Origin: Pelobium manganitolerans | GTDB taxonomy: Bacteria; Bacteroidota; Bacteroidia; Sphingobacteriales; Sphingobacteriaceae | Assembly: GCF_003609575.1 (NCBI RefSeq) | Contig: NZ_MBTA01000027.1 | Location: 1-64,000 of the forward strand | Length of the DNA: 64,000 bases | Reading direction: 5' to 3' | Shown: one piece after another, positions 7,933-16,200 of the stretch | How positions within the stretch are numbered: position 1 is the stretch's first letter | Layout: every line of letters begins with the position of its first letter | Position numbers and translations under genes: made by a program | Notes under the pieces: generated by a model | The model's input: the letters and a program-made list of their open reading frames with translations, nothing else | Told to the model about the DNA's origin: nothing | The model's database searches: none

Positions 7933-8442
7933 ATGAAAAAGTTAGTGTTAGCATTGTCGGTAATCGCATTTACTGCCTGTAACAACAATCAGCAAAAAGA
8001 CAAGACCACACAGGAGAGCAATCAGCCTGTAATAGAAGAAACAGTTGCCCCCGCAGAAACAGGGAACGAAAATGTAATTACCATTAGCGGCGGCGATGAT
8101 ATGAAATTCGACAAAACCGAACTGAAAGCCAAAGCAGGCGAAACCTTAAAGCTCATTTTAAAGCACATCGGAAAAGCACCGATTGAGGCAATGGGGCACA
8201 ATGTTGTTATACTTGCCCAGGGCACAGACTTCAACGCTTTTGCCAATGCTGCGATAGATGCTAAGGACAACGGCTACATACCTAAAGGAATGGAAAACGC
8301 CGTAATCGCAAAAACGGATATGATTGGCGGTGGGCAAACCACAGAAATTACCTTTACGGCTCCGGCAAAAGGCTCGTATGATTTCCTGTGCTCATTTCCC
8401 GGTCATTACATCTATATGAAAGGTAAATTAATCGTGGAATAG
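7933..8442 (+). CDS. azu: Azurin-type blue copper lipoprotein
   Basis: Azurins are periplasmic type-1 copper electron carriers. The 169-residue product begins with a lipoprotein signal (lipobox AFTAC, C16), then a Thr/Glu-rich linker to about residue 45, then the cupredoxin domain. All four copper ligands are visible: H89 (GHNVV), C153, H158 (CSFPGH) and M162 (YMKG). The lipid anchor differs from classical soluble azurin but is common in Bacteroidota. It has its own operator/promoter, so it is co-induced with copper export and may trap or oxidise periplasmic Cu(I). An electron partner is not evident, although a multicopper oxidase is encoded on the same element. Confidence 0.92.
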   Translation: MKKLVLALSVIAFTACNNNQQKDKTTQESNQPVIEETVAPAETGNENVITISGGDDMKFDKTELKAKAGETLKLILKHIGKAPIEAMGHNVVILAQGTDFNAFANAAIDAKDNGYIPKGMENAVIAKTDMIGGGQTTEITFTAPAKGSYDFLCSFPGHYIYMKGKLIVE

Positions 8443-8460
8443 AACGGCGATTTCAAAATC

Positions 8461-8525
8461 AGTAAAAATCACAAATCTTACAGGGAATACCATAATAGTA
8501 ACACCCCGTTTAATACGGAAATTTG
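8461..8525 (+). promoter_or_regulatory. AraC-type operator/promoter of the SAHC HMA peptide
   Basis: AGTAAA is at 8461-8466, TCACAA at 8469-8474, CCATAA at 8490-8495 and the -7 TTTG at 8522-8525; spacing is identical to the other copies. Confidence 0.75.
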
Positions 8526-8550
8526 TATCACAATAAAAAATAAGTTCAAA

Positions 8551-8796
8551 ATGAAAAATGTAGAATTAAGCATACCAGATATGCAAAGTGCACACTGCCA
8601 GTCGAGAGTAAACGGAGCAATCAAAGATATTGACGGCATTAAAGTAGAAAAACTGGAAGCAGGAAAATTATCTGTTTCAGTTGAAAACGACGAAGTGAAA
8701 GAAGAGTTGGTTGAGGCGATTGAAAAAGCAGGCTACAAAGTTGGCGGCGACGACAGCGAAAAGGCTTCAAGTTGTTCAACAGGATGCTGCGGATAA
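8551..8796 (+). CDS. HMA-fold metallochaperone with non-canonical SAHC site
   Basis: This 81-residue cytoplasmic protein has the beta-alpha-beta-beta-alpha-beta HMA pattern of CopZ. In place of MxCxxC it has MQSAHC (H15, C16), close to the SEHC of the first CopA domain. The C-terminal tail is cysteine-rich (CSTGCC) and may supply extra thiol ligands. I infer a soft-metal chaperone that works with CopA, perhaps through the matching variant site. An AraC regulator without an HMA domain follows 105 bp later, so this pair resembles the fused HMA-AraC proteins split into two genes. It has its own operator/promoter. Confidence 0.85.
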   Translation: MKNVELSIPDMQSAHCQSRVNGAIKDIDGIKVEKLEAGKLSVSVENDEVKEELVEAIEKAGYKVGGDDSEKASSCSTGCCG

Positions 8797-8901
8797 GTTT
8801 TGGACAGTCCCGGAGCAAGTACACCAGTACTTCTCCGGTATTTTTTACCAAAGCTACCCACCGTATGAAACAGTTAAATCTCGTTCCATAAATAAAAAGC
8901 A

Positions 8902-9318
8902 ATGTTACAGAAACAAAATTCAGGCGACTGTTCGGAGATAATGACGAAAGTTTGCAATGTAGCAGACCGGATTATACAGAACAGATTGGACACAGGTAAA
9001 TCTGCACCGTTTGCCGTACAGCTTACAAACGAATTGAAAGCAGATTATCACCAGTTGAACAATCTGTTTCTTGTTAAATGTGATATGAGCCTTGAAATTA
9101 TCTATATCAGGCGCATTATCGAAAAGGTAAAAGAGTTACTGGTGTACACCGAGCAATCGCTGTCACAAATCGCAAAAGCGTTAGGCTATCAAAAGCCGAC
9201 GGAACTATCCGAGCAATTAATGACCTATACGGGATTAACGTCTGCCCATTTTAAGCAGATAAGAAAAAACAAGCTCGAAATCATCAGAAGACAACAGGAA
9301 AAGCAAAACGAACTATAA
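8902..9318 (+). CDS. AraC-family regulator lacking an HMA domain
   Basis: The 138-residue protein is related to the two HMA-AraC regulators (2626 and 11387) but lacks the N-terminal metal-binding domain. The DNA-binding part has IEKVKELLVYTEQSLSQIAKAL and LTSAHFKQIRKNK; the second helix-turn-helix is shortened and diverged (KPTELSEQLMTYTG). The N-terminal 30 residues contain two cysteines (C10, C18). The start could be the ATG at 8902 or at 8941. It lies downstream of the SAHC HMA peptide and probably shares its promoter, which suggests that sensor and DNA-binding parts are on separate chains here. A hairpin terminator follows. Confidence 0.75.
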   Translation: MLQKQNSGDCSEIMTKVCNVADRIIQNRLDTGKSAPFAVQLTNELKADYHQLNNLFLVKCDMSLEIIYIRRIIEKVKELLVYTEQSLSQIAKALGYQKPTELSEQLMTYTGLTSAHFKQIRKNKLEIIRRQQEKQNEL

Positions 9319-9349
9319 TTATCAGAACAGCAAACTAGAAGTCTTTATG

Positions 9350-9387
9350 AAACCTCGCTTTGTGTACAGGAGCAGAGGTTTTCTTTT
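9350..9387 (+). terminator. Terminator after the HMA/AraC pair
   Basis: Arms AAACCTC (9350-9356) and GAGGTTT (9375-9381) precede a T-rich run. Because the hairpin covers the upstream ATG at 9360, the reductase gene more likely starts at 9420. Confidence 0.6.
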
Positions 9388-9419
9388 TATCAGCAATGCA
9401 AGACAGGAAAAACCGAGGG

Positions 9420-10490
9420 ATGAAGAAATACACGTGGCGAACACATAAAATTATAAAGGAAACCGAAGATACCATTACTCTATACTTTGACACGGAGCAG
9501 CAGGCGTTTACCTACCTGCCCGGTCAGTACCTCAACATCAGGCTTACCGTAAACGGCGAACTGCTCATACGTTCGTATTCGTTCAGTTCTGTGCCGTCTG
9601 ACGAATTTCCCGCCATTACTATTAAAAGGGTTACAGGTGGAAAGATGAGCAATTACATCTTAGATAATGCAGACAACATCGAAACCTGGGAAATAGAAGC
9701 CCCATTTGGCAGCTTTGTTTTAGAAAAACCGATAGCCGAGCAATCCCAAATTGTTTTACTGGCAGGCGGTAGCGGTATTTCTCCGTTATATGCAATGCTG
9801 AAAAGCGTTGAAAACAGCAATCAAATACCCTTACTGGTGTACAGCAATAAAACACCGGAAGAAACCATATTTTGGAATGAACTGGAAGCGATGCAGGCAG
9901 CGCAAGAATTGAATATTTGTTATTCCTTTACTACACCTGATTTTATTTCCACCAAACTCAACCACGTTGCAGGCAGGTTCAATCTGCTTGTTTTACGTTC
10001 GGTCATTAAAAGACTGGTTGGCGAGGTTGCTGAAGCCCATTATTACATCTGCGGACCCAATGGGCTGATGGATTTATACCGGGATGCATTAACGGGTTTG
10101 AACATTCCCGAAGACCATATCCATTTGGAATACTTCGACCCGGTTCCGGAGAATGCGGGCGATTTGGAAACGGACGGTACTGTTAAGGATGTGATTGTAA
10201 ACTATTACGAGGATTACTACGAGAACGAGGAAAAGCAAACGTATGAATGCACATCGCTCATTGAGGTGCAGCCGAAGCAGTCGCTTCTGGATGCGATGAA
10301 AGAGCACCATATCAAAGTGGCGAGTTCCTGTAAGAATGGAACCTGCGGGGCTTGTTGGGCAGTAAAAACCGATGGCGAAGTTCGGATGCTCCATAACGGG
10401 GCACTGACAGAACAGGATATGGCAGAGGGAATAATTTTGCTGTGCCAAAGCTACCCGATGAATGCGGATGTTTGTGTTACGGTACAGTAA
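9420..10490 (+). CDS. PaaE/Hmp-type flavin reductase with C-terminal 2Fe-2S ferredoxin domain
   Basis: The 356-residue cytoplasmic oxidoreductase has an FAD-binding domain (RSYSFSS, the flavin motif RxYS), an NAD(P)-binding domain (LLAGGSGISPL, later YICGPNGLM) and a C-terminal plant-type ferredoxin domain with the cluster ligands in SSCKNGTCGACWAV and the distal cysteine in LLCQSYP. This is the layout of PaaE, HcaD-like and related reductases, which pass electrons from NAD(P)H to an oxygenase or another acceptor. No partner oxygenase is next to it, so the acceptor is unknown; metal reduction or disulphide repair under metal stress is conjecture. An upstream ATG at 9360 lies inside a terminator, hence the start at 9420. 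No copy of the shared operator precedes it. Confidence 0.85.
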   Translation: MKKYTWRTHKIIKETEDTITLYFDTEQQAFTYLPGQYLNIRLTVNGELLIRSYSFSSVPSDEFPAITIKRVTGGKMSNYILDNADNIETWEIEAPFGSFVLEKPIAEQSQIVLLAGGSGISPLYAMLKSVENSNQIPLLVYSNKTPEETIFWNELEAMQAAQELNICYSFTTPDFISTKLNHVAGRFNLLVLRSVIKRLVGEVAEAHYYICGPNGLMDLYRDALTGLNIPEDHIHLEYFDPVPENAGDLETDGTVKDVIVNYYEDYYENEEKQTYECTSLIEVQPKQSLLDAMKEHHIKVASSCKNGTCGACWAVKTDGEVRMLHNGALTEQDMAEGIILLCQSYPMNADVCVTVQ

Positions 10491-10505
10491 TATCCATATA
10501 GAAAG

Positions 10506-10544
10506 AGGGCAAAATTACAGCTTTTTATAGCTGCTGTTTTGCCC
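10506..10544. terminator. Bidirectional terminator
   Basis: Arms GGGCAAAATTACAGC and GCTGCTGTTTTGCCC form a long stem between the convergent reductase gene and the small minus-strand gene at 10556, with T-rich flank on the plus side. Confidence 0.75.
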
Positions 10545-10555
10545 TTGTTGTTTTA

Positions 10556-10867
10556 TCATTCTTTTTTTAGTGCCAGTTTGCGGAGCATTGCCGTACTCAT
10601 ACTATCGGTATAAGCACCATAAGCCGTAACCAAAATTCCTTTTAAACCGTCTTTCGAGGCAATGCCATATACCGTAGCCTCATCGCTTGGGTTGCTTTCG
10701 CCCTCATAGCGATAGACCTGCTCAATCTCAAAATCATCATTGGTATATTTGTTACCGCCGCAGATTAAACAGTTCTCTTCGAGGTTGAAATCCACGTTAT
10801 ACCCCTCGTTGCGTAGGTTCTGTATCGCTACCAAAACCGTAGCGTATTTGTACGTTACATTTGTCAT
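10556..10867 (-). CDS. Small conserved Bacteroidota protein (often labelled phosphoribosylpyrophosphate synthetase)
   Basis: The 103-residue product matches a small family widespread in Bacteroidota, recognisable by DDFEIEQVYRYEG, NPSDEATVYGIASKDG, KGILVTAYGAY and a final KLAL. Databases often call this family phosphoribosylpyrophosphate synthetase, but it is far too short and has no PRPP-synthase motifs, so the name should not be trusted. It is probably cytoplasmic. CLICGG near residue 35 is a possible metal-binding pair. It shares the minus strand with the OrfA-like gene upstream (10913-11179), 45 bp away, and may be cotranscribed. Function unknown. Confidence 0.7.
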   Translation of the reverse strand: MTNVTYKYATVLVAIQNLRNEGYNVDFNLEENCLICGGNKYTNDDFEIEQVYRYEGESNPSDEATVYGIASKDGLKGILVTAYGAYTDSMSTAMLRKLALKKE

Positions 10868-10912
10868 AGTAATAGTATTTTAAATTGCTGCTTACCGTTC
10901 CCTACTTTCCTG

Positions 10913-11179
10913 TCAGAAATCTTCTTTCAGTAGGTCTTTGAGCTTCCGGTGCTGTATGCACAGTTCGGCATACATTGTTTTCAGCCTGCTGTTTTCTTCG
11001 TTTAAATTTACCAATTCTACAAGAATATCCATCCCTAAATCCTTGTATTTGTGTTTCAGTTCAAAAATGTTCGTGCCGTAAACGCCGTATTTCTCGAAAA
11101 GTTCCAGTCCGCTTTTGCCTGCGTTGTAATCTTTCAGCACCTTTAAAACCTGATGTTCGTTGCTCTTTTTGTTCTTCAT
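10913..11179 (-). CDS. IS3-family OrfA-like orphan (HTH plus leucine zipper)
   Basis: The 88-residue protein resembles the first open frame (OrfA) of IS3-family insertion sequences. A helix-turn-helix region near residues 20-48 (LFEKYGVYGTNIFELKHKY) is followed by a leucine-zipper-like segment (NLNEENSRLKTMYAELCIQHRKLKDLL), the typical OrfA oligomerisation zipper. There is no OrfB with a DDE catalytic domain downstream; the next gene is the unrelated small protein at 10556. No terminal inverted repeats were recognised. It is therefore an IS remnant or a domesticated DNA-binding protein. It is divergent from the HMA-AraC gene at 11387, and the shared-type operator lies between them. Confidence 0.6.
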   Translation of the reverse strand: MKNKKSNEHQVLKVLKDYNAGKSGLELFEKYGVYGTNIFELKHKYKDLGMDILVELVNLNEENSRLKTMYAELCIQHRKLKDLLKEDF

Positions 11180-11284
11180 TTTTATACGGATGTTGTCTGT
11201 TACAAAATTCCGTAAGATGGTCGGAAGTAGCTATGTACTTTTCCTTGTTTAGTTTATGATATTTAATGTTACTGCACCGATTTT

Positions 11285-11350
11285 CATAAAATTTCACAAA
11301 ACAAAGCCGGAATATCATAATAGTTTGTCGGGGACAAATGCAGAATTTTG
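11285..11350 (+). promoter_or_regulatory. AraC-type operator/promoter of the second HMA-AraC gene
   Basis: TCATAAAATT replaces the usual AGTAAA block; half-site 1 TCACAA is at 11294-11299, half-site 2 TCATAA at 11315-11320 and TTTG at 11347-11350. The layout suggests autoregulation or cross-regulation of this regulator. Confidence 0.72.
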
Positions 11351-11386
11351 ACCATTGAATAAAGGAACTTATACATTTTAGAAGCT

Positions 11387-11977
11387 ATGACACTATTAAT
11401 AAAAGGAATGGTGTGTAATAGATGTACCTATGTTCTTGAACAGGAATTGACAGCGTTGGGTTTTGAGGTTTTGGATATAAAACTGGGGCAAGCCATCATA
11501 AAGGATACGACAGACTTTTCGCAGAAGTTGGGAGTAATCAAAACGATGCTGAAAGGCATCGGCTTGGAACTGATGTACAACAAAAACCAAAAGACAATAA
11601 ACAGGATAAAAGAGTTGGTGGAGAAAGGTATCACGTTGCAACTGCAAAGCGGCAAACCTACCAAATTCACAACCTTAATCAGTGGCAAGCTGCACAAGAA
11701 CTACGATACATTGAGTGCCTTATTCTCTTCAGTGGAGGGAATTACACTCGAAAAGTACATCATTCGTCGGAAGATTGAAAAAGTAAAAGACCTTTTGGTA
11801 CATACCGAAATGTCGCTGACCGAGATTGCCCACGTACTGGGGTACAGCAGTCAGGCATACCTTTCCAACCAGTTGAAAAAACACACGGGCTTTACATCAA
11901 GCTATTTCAAGCAGGTAAAGCAGGAACACGGGCAAGCCGTTACTATGCAGATGGACGAAGCGCAAACCCCGCATTAA
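11387..11977 (+). CDS. AraC-family regulator with N-terminal HMA domain (second copy)
   Basis: This 196-residue paralogue of the 2626 regulator begins with LLIKGMVCNRCTYVLEQEL, where the metal-binding pair is C10 and C13. The C-terminal DNA-binding part reads VEKVKDLLVHTEMSLTEIAHVLGY and AYLSNQLKKHTGFTSSYFKQ. The middle part (VEGITLEKYIIRRK) is also alike. Unlike the first copy it has the shared operator in its own promoter, so it probably belongs to the regulon it controls, amplifying or damping the response. The next gene downstream is the RND adaptor, separated by a perfect hairpin terminator. Which metal it senses cannot be read directly; Cu(I) is inferred from the MxCxxC-type site and the regulon contents. 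Confidence 0.85.
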   Translation: MTLLIKGMVCNRCTYVLEQELTALGFEVLDIKLGQAIIKDTTDFSQKLGVIKTMLKGIGLELMYNKNQKTINRIKELVEKGITLQLQSGKPTKFTTLISGKLHKNYDTLSALFSSVEGITLEKYIIRRKIEKVKDLLVHTEMSLTEIAHVLGYSSQAYLSNQLKKHTGFTSSYFKQVKQEHGQAVTMQMDEAQTPH

Positions 11978-12030
11978 GGGTTTTTCAATCCATCCCCAAG
12001 CATTTTGCTATTTTTTTAATGCAGGCATCG

Positions 12031-12060
12031 GAGCTACTGAAACATCAGTAGCTCTGTTTG
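12031..12060 (+). terminator. Terminator after the second HMA-AraC gene
   Basis: Perfect 10-bp arms GAGCTACTGA (12031-12040) and TCAGTAGCTC (12045-12054) with a 4-base loop and a T-rich tail. Confidence 0.8.
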
Positions 12061-12088
12061 TTTCAGGCAGATACCACCAAATCAAAAA

Positions 12089-12153
12089 AGTAAATTTCAC
12101 AACTTTTACCCGTCATTTCGTATAGCTGCACCTTATCTGTAACCCGACCTTTG
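12089..12153 (+). promoter_or_regulatory. AraC-type operator/promoter of the RND efflux operon
   Basis: AGTAAA is at 12089-12094, TCACAA at 12097-12102, TCGTAT at 12118-12123 and TTTG at 12150-12153; the spacing is conserved although the middle bases differ from the other copies. Confidence 0.72.
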
Positions 12154-12215
12154 CCTCTGTATTTAAAATTTTCAAAGTTTAACTAAACAAAGAAGCGTAA
12201 CAAAATAAATGTAAG

Positions 12216-13286
12216 ATGAGAACAAGTAAAATTGGTTTGTTATCCCTCTTCCTTATCGGAGCCGGATTGATACAGAGTTGCAAACAAAAAAAAGAAAAAC
12301 AGTTAAAAGATGAGCCTCCGGTAGTAACCGTAGCCACTATCAACAGTTCGGAAACCGAGCAATCCGTTTCCTATTCGGGTTCCATTGTTCCCGACAATAT
12401 GACCACCGTAAGTTTTGCCGTTCCCGGCACGATTAACAGCGTGGGTGTGAATGAGGGGCAGCGAGTGAGCAAAGGACAGTTCCTTGCAAGCATTGATGCC
12501 ACCGAGTACGAAGCAGCATTGCAGATTGCCAATGCCAGTTTAGAGCAGAGCCAGGATGCGTTCAGAAGATTTGATGAACTGTACAAAAAAGGAAGTTTCC
12601 CTGAAAAGGATTACATCGACATCAAAACCAAAGTAGCGCAGGCAGAGGCCAATAAAAAAATCAACCGCAAGCGCATTGCCGACAGCCGTTTGCATTCGCC
12701 TACCAATGGTATCATTACCGTGAAAACTGCCGAGGTTGGCGGTATGGCAGCACCGGGCGTTCCTGCCTTTACCATTGTAAAAACAGATATGGTATATGCT
12801 CAGTTTGCCGTACCCGAAAGCGAAATCGGCAGCTTTAAACAAGGGATGCAGGTAGATGTGAACATTCCTACATTGCAACGCAATTTTACGGGTAAAATCA
12901 CAATCATTAATCCCGTAGCTGATGAAATTTCAAAAGCATTTACCCTTAAAGTACGCTTGGCCAATCCGGGCGGCGTGCTGATGCCGGGAATGATTACCGA
13001 AGTGCTTGCAGGCGTTCCGGTAAAGGTTAAGCAGGTACGTGTACCACTTACCGCCATCATCAACAATGTAGATAAAATCCCGCACGTGTACGTGGTGGAT
13101 AAGAATAACACAGCAAAGCTGAAAAGGGTTACAGTGGGCAAAATCGTAGGCGATGCGGTTATTATAACCGATGGTCTTAACGAAAGCCAGACCATTATCC
13201 TTGCCGGGCAAAACAACGTGAAAGACGGGCAGAAAGTAAAAGCGCAAACTACATCGGTAACAGCATCAGCCCCAAAATCTGAATAA
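12216..13286 (+). CDS. RND efflux periplasmic adaptor (membrane fusion lipoprotein)
   Basis: The 356-residue protein is the adaptor that joins an inner-membrane RND pump to an outer-membrane TolC channel. A lipoprotein signal ends at C22 (LIQSC). The paired lipoyl half-motifs lie at about 60-95 (FAVPGTINSVGVNEGQRVSKGQ) and 150-185 (LHSPTNGIITVKTAEVGG), with a helical hairpin between them. Beta-barrel and membrane-proximal domains follow (PGMITEVLAGV, LTAIINN). It is the first gene of a tight operon: 3 bp to the pump gene and the TolC gene after that. The promoter carries the shared AraC-type operator, so the trio is part of the metal regulon. Adaptors of this class occur with drug and metal pumps alike. 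Confidence 0.9.
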   Translation: MRTSKIGLLSLFLIGAGLIQSCKQKKEKQLKDEPPVVTVATINSSETEQSVSYSGSIVPDNMTTVSFAVPGTINSVGVNEGQRVSKGQFLASIDATEYEAALQIANASLEQSQDAFRRFDELYKKGSFPEKDYIDIKTKVAQAEANKKINRKRIADSRLHSPTNGIITVKTAEVGGMAAPGVPAFTIVKTDMVYAQFAVPESEIGSFKQGMQVDVNIPTLQRNFTGKITIINPVADEISKAFTLKVRLANPGGVLMPGMITEVLAGVPVKVKQVRVPLTAIINNVDKIPHVYVVDKNNTAKLKRVTVGKIVGDAVIITDGLNESQTIILAGQNNVKDGQKVKAQTTSVTASAPKSE

Positions 13287-13289
13287 TTT

Positions 13290-16200
13290 ATGAAAAGAAA
13301 GATAAACCTCATTGAAGCGGCAATGAAATTTCCGCAAGTACCGATAGCGATTACCGTTATTATGGTGCTTGCCGGGTTGATTTCATTAATGACGATGCCG
13401 AGAAGTGAAGACCCCCGTGTAACAGTTAGACAGGGGCTTGTTGTGGCTTTCTACCCCGGAGCCGACGAAGAGCAGATAGAGAAAGAAGTAACCGACAAGC
13501 TGGAACAATACCTGTTCGGTTTCGAGGAAATCAAAAAAGAAAAAACCCATTCGGAAAGTAAGCCCGGACAGGTGGTTGTAACGGTAGAATTGCAGGACTA
13601 TGTAAAGGACACCAAAAAATTCTGGAATACTTTACAGCACGGTTTGGATGCCAATATGCCTTTAGCATTGCCACGGGGCGTACAGGGACCGTATGTGAAC
13701 AGCGATTTCGGCGATGTGGTTGTTCAGATGATTGCCGTATCAGCCCCCGGTCGTTCTTACGCCCAGTTGGAAAACTATTTGGATGAACTGGAAGACGGCA
13801 TTAAGACGATACCGTCCGTTTCCAAAATCAAGCGTTACGGCGGACAGAAGCAGCAGGTATTTATTACCCTGCGAGAAGATGTATTGAAGCAATACGGTTT
13901 CGGTATCAACGAAATCACAAACACATTAAGCCAACAGAATGTAACTATTCCGAGTGGCGATATTGAAATTGACAAAAACCGTTTCCTTATTTTCACGGAT
14001 GCGCAGTATCAGAATGAAAATGAAATCGGGAACCTGATTGTATATAGTTCCCCGCAGGGCGGCAATATCCGTTTGCGGGATATAGCCAACATCGAGAGAA
14101 GATATGAAGACCTGAAAAGCAAAATTACCGTTTCAGGAAACGATGTAATGATGCTGACCGTAGAAATGCAGCCCGGACAGAACATTGTCGATTTGGGTAA
14201 TGCGCTGACACAGAAAGTTGCTGAAGTAAAAGAAATCCTGCCATCAGATGTGCAGGTCAGCACCATTGTTGACCAACCCGAAGTGGTTGATATGAATTTG
14301 GGGCATTTCTTTATCGAGTTCGGTATCGCCATTGCAGCCGTTATCTTGGTCGTAATGCTCCTGCTGCCGTTCAGGGTTGCCACCATTTCAGCCATTGCAG
14401 CACCCGTTACCATTGCCGTAACATTTGCTATCCTCAATTTGTTGGGTATCGAAATGCACCAGGTTAGTTTGGCGGCAATGATTATCGTACTGGGGATGGT
14501 GGTCGATGATGCCATTATCGTAGTGGATAATTACATCGAGAAAGTGGACGAAAAAATACCGTCGTGGACTGCCGCCTGGCAGAGTGCCACGCAGTTGATG
14601 GTTCCCATTTTCACGGCTACGCTTACCATTGTCCTATCGTTTCTGCCGTTGGCATTTACGCTTACCGGGCTTACGAGAGAGTTTGTGCAATGGATACCGA
14701 TTACCGTAAGCATAGCTTTGGCAGTTTCGTTCCTTGTAGCCTTGTTCCTTACGCCGTATATGTGTTACCACTTCCTGAAAAAAGGATTGAAAAAGCACGA
14801 TGATAAACCCAAAAAACGCAATTTCTTAGACCGGATGCAGGACGGTTTCGACCGGGCAATCGAGTTCTGTATGAAATGGCAGAAAACTACGTTGGTAGCA
14901 GGTTTGGTTATCTTCTTACTGTCTTTCGTGGTAGGTAGTCAGGTTAAAACCGAATTTTTCCCTATCGTGGAAAGAAACCAGTTCAACCTTGAATTGTGGA
15001 TGGATAACGGTACGAATATCCACGAAACCGAAGCAGCCGTTAAGAAGATAGAAAAGGAAATTGCAGGCGATAAGCGCATTGTAAACACAGCAAGTTTTAT
15101 CGGTACAAGCTCGCCACGTTTCTACTCTACCTATGCACCGGAGCACCCACGGGAAAACTTTGCGCAGGTATTCATCAATACCACAAGCAAAGATGCAACG
15201 GCAGAAATGATAGACGAGTATGTACAGAAATTCAACAACTACCTGCCGAACGGTTATGTGCGGGTTAGGCAGCTAAGCAAGAAGCAGCAGCCCGCACCGA
15301 TTGAAATCCGTGTGATTGGCAAGGATATGACCGAGCAGAAAAAAGTAGCCAAGCAGGTTGCAGCATTACTGGAAAACACTAAAGGTTCTAACTGGGTGCG
15401 CACCGATTATCAGAATGATTATGTAGGGCTGAAAGCCGTGGTTAAAGAAGATGTAGCCTTGCGTTTGGGCGTTACCAAAGCGCAGATAGCACAGGCATTG
15501 GGTGCAAAGATAAAAGGATACCCGGTATCGCAGATGTGGGAGGGCAATAAAGCCATCGACATTGTATTGCGTACAGACGAAAGCGACAGGGAAAATCTGG
15601 ATGCTTTGGGCAATATGTACATCAATTCAACATTCGGTGCTAAGGTTCCTCTAAAGCAGGTGGTAGATTTACAACCGTCGTGGCATACTGGGGCTATTGT
15701 ACACCGTAACGGGTTAAGAACCTTAACCGTTTCTTCCGAAGCGCAGTTGGGCAGAAAACCCGCAGAAGTATTTGCAGAAGTACAGCCTAAAATTGACAGC
15801 CTGAAACTGCCGAAAGGCATTAAGATTGCCTACGGCGGCGAGTATGAGGATGGACTGGAAAGCGGTCCCAAAATGGGAAAGGCTTTTATGATAAGTTTCG
15901 TTCTCATCTTCCTTGTGCTGTTATTCCAGTTCAAGCGTGTGGGTAAAGTATTCATTGTACTGGCTTCGTTCCCGTTGAGTTTACTGGGCGCAATGTTGGG
16001 CTTGTTCCTTACAGGGTACGAGTTCGGGTTTATGGCAATCATCGGTATTACCGCCTTACTGGGTATCGTAGTCCGTAACGGGATTATCCTCGTGGACTAT
16101 GCAGATGAACTGGTAAGGGAGCACGGTCATACGATTAGAGAAGCAGCCCTGTTTGCAGCTAAACGAAGAATGCGACCAATCTTCCTTACCTCAATGGCGG

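Noticed and set aside
12800-13312. 170-codon antisense frame over the RND adaptor gene
   Set aside because: No family resemblance and fully covered by a confident gene.
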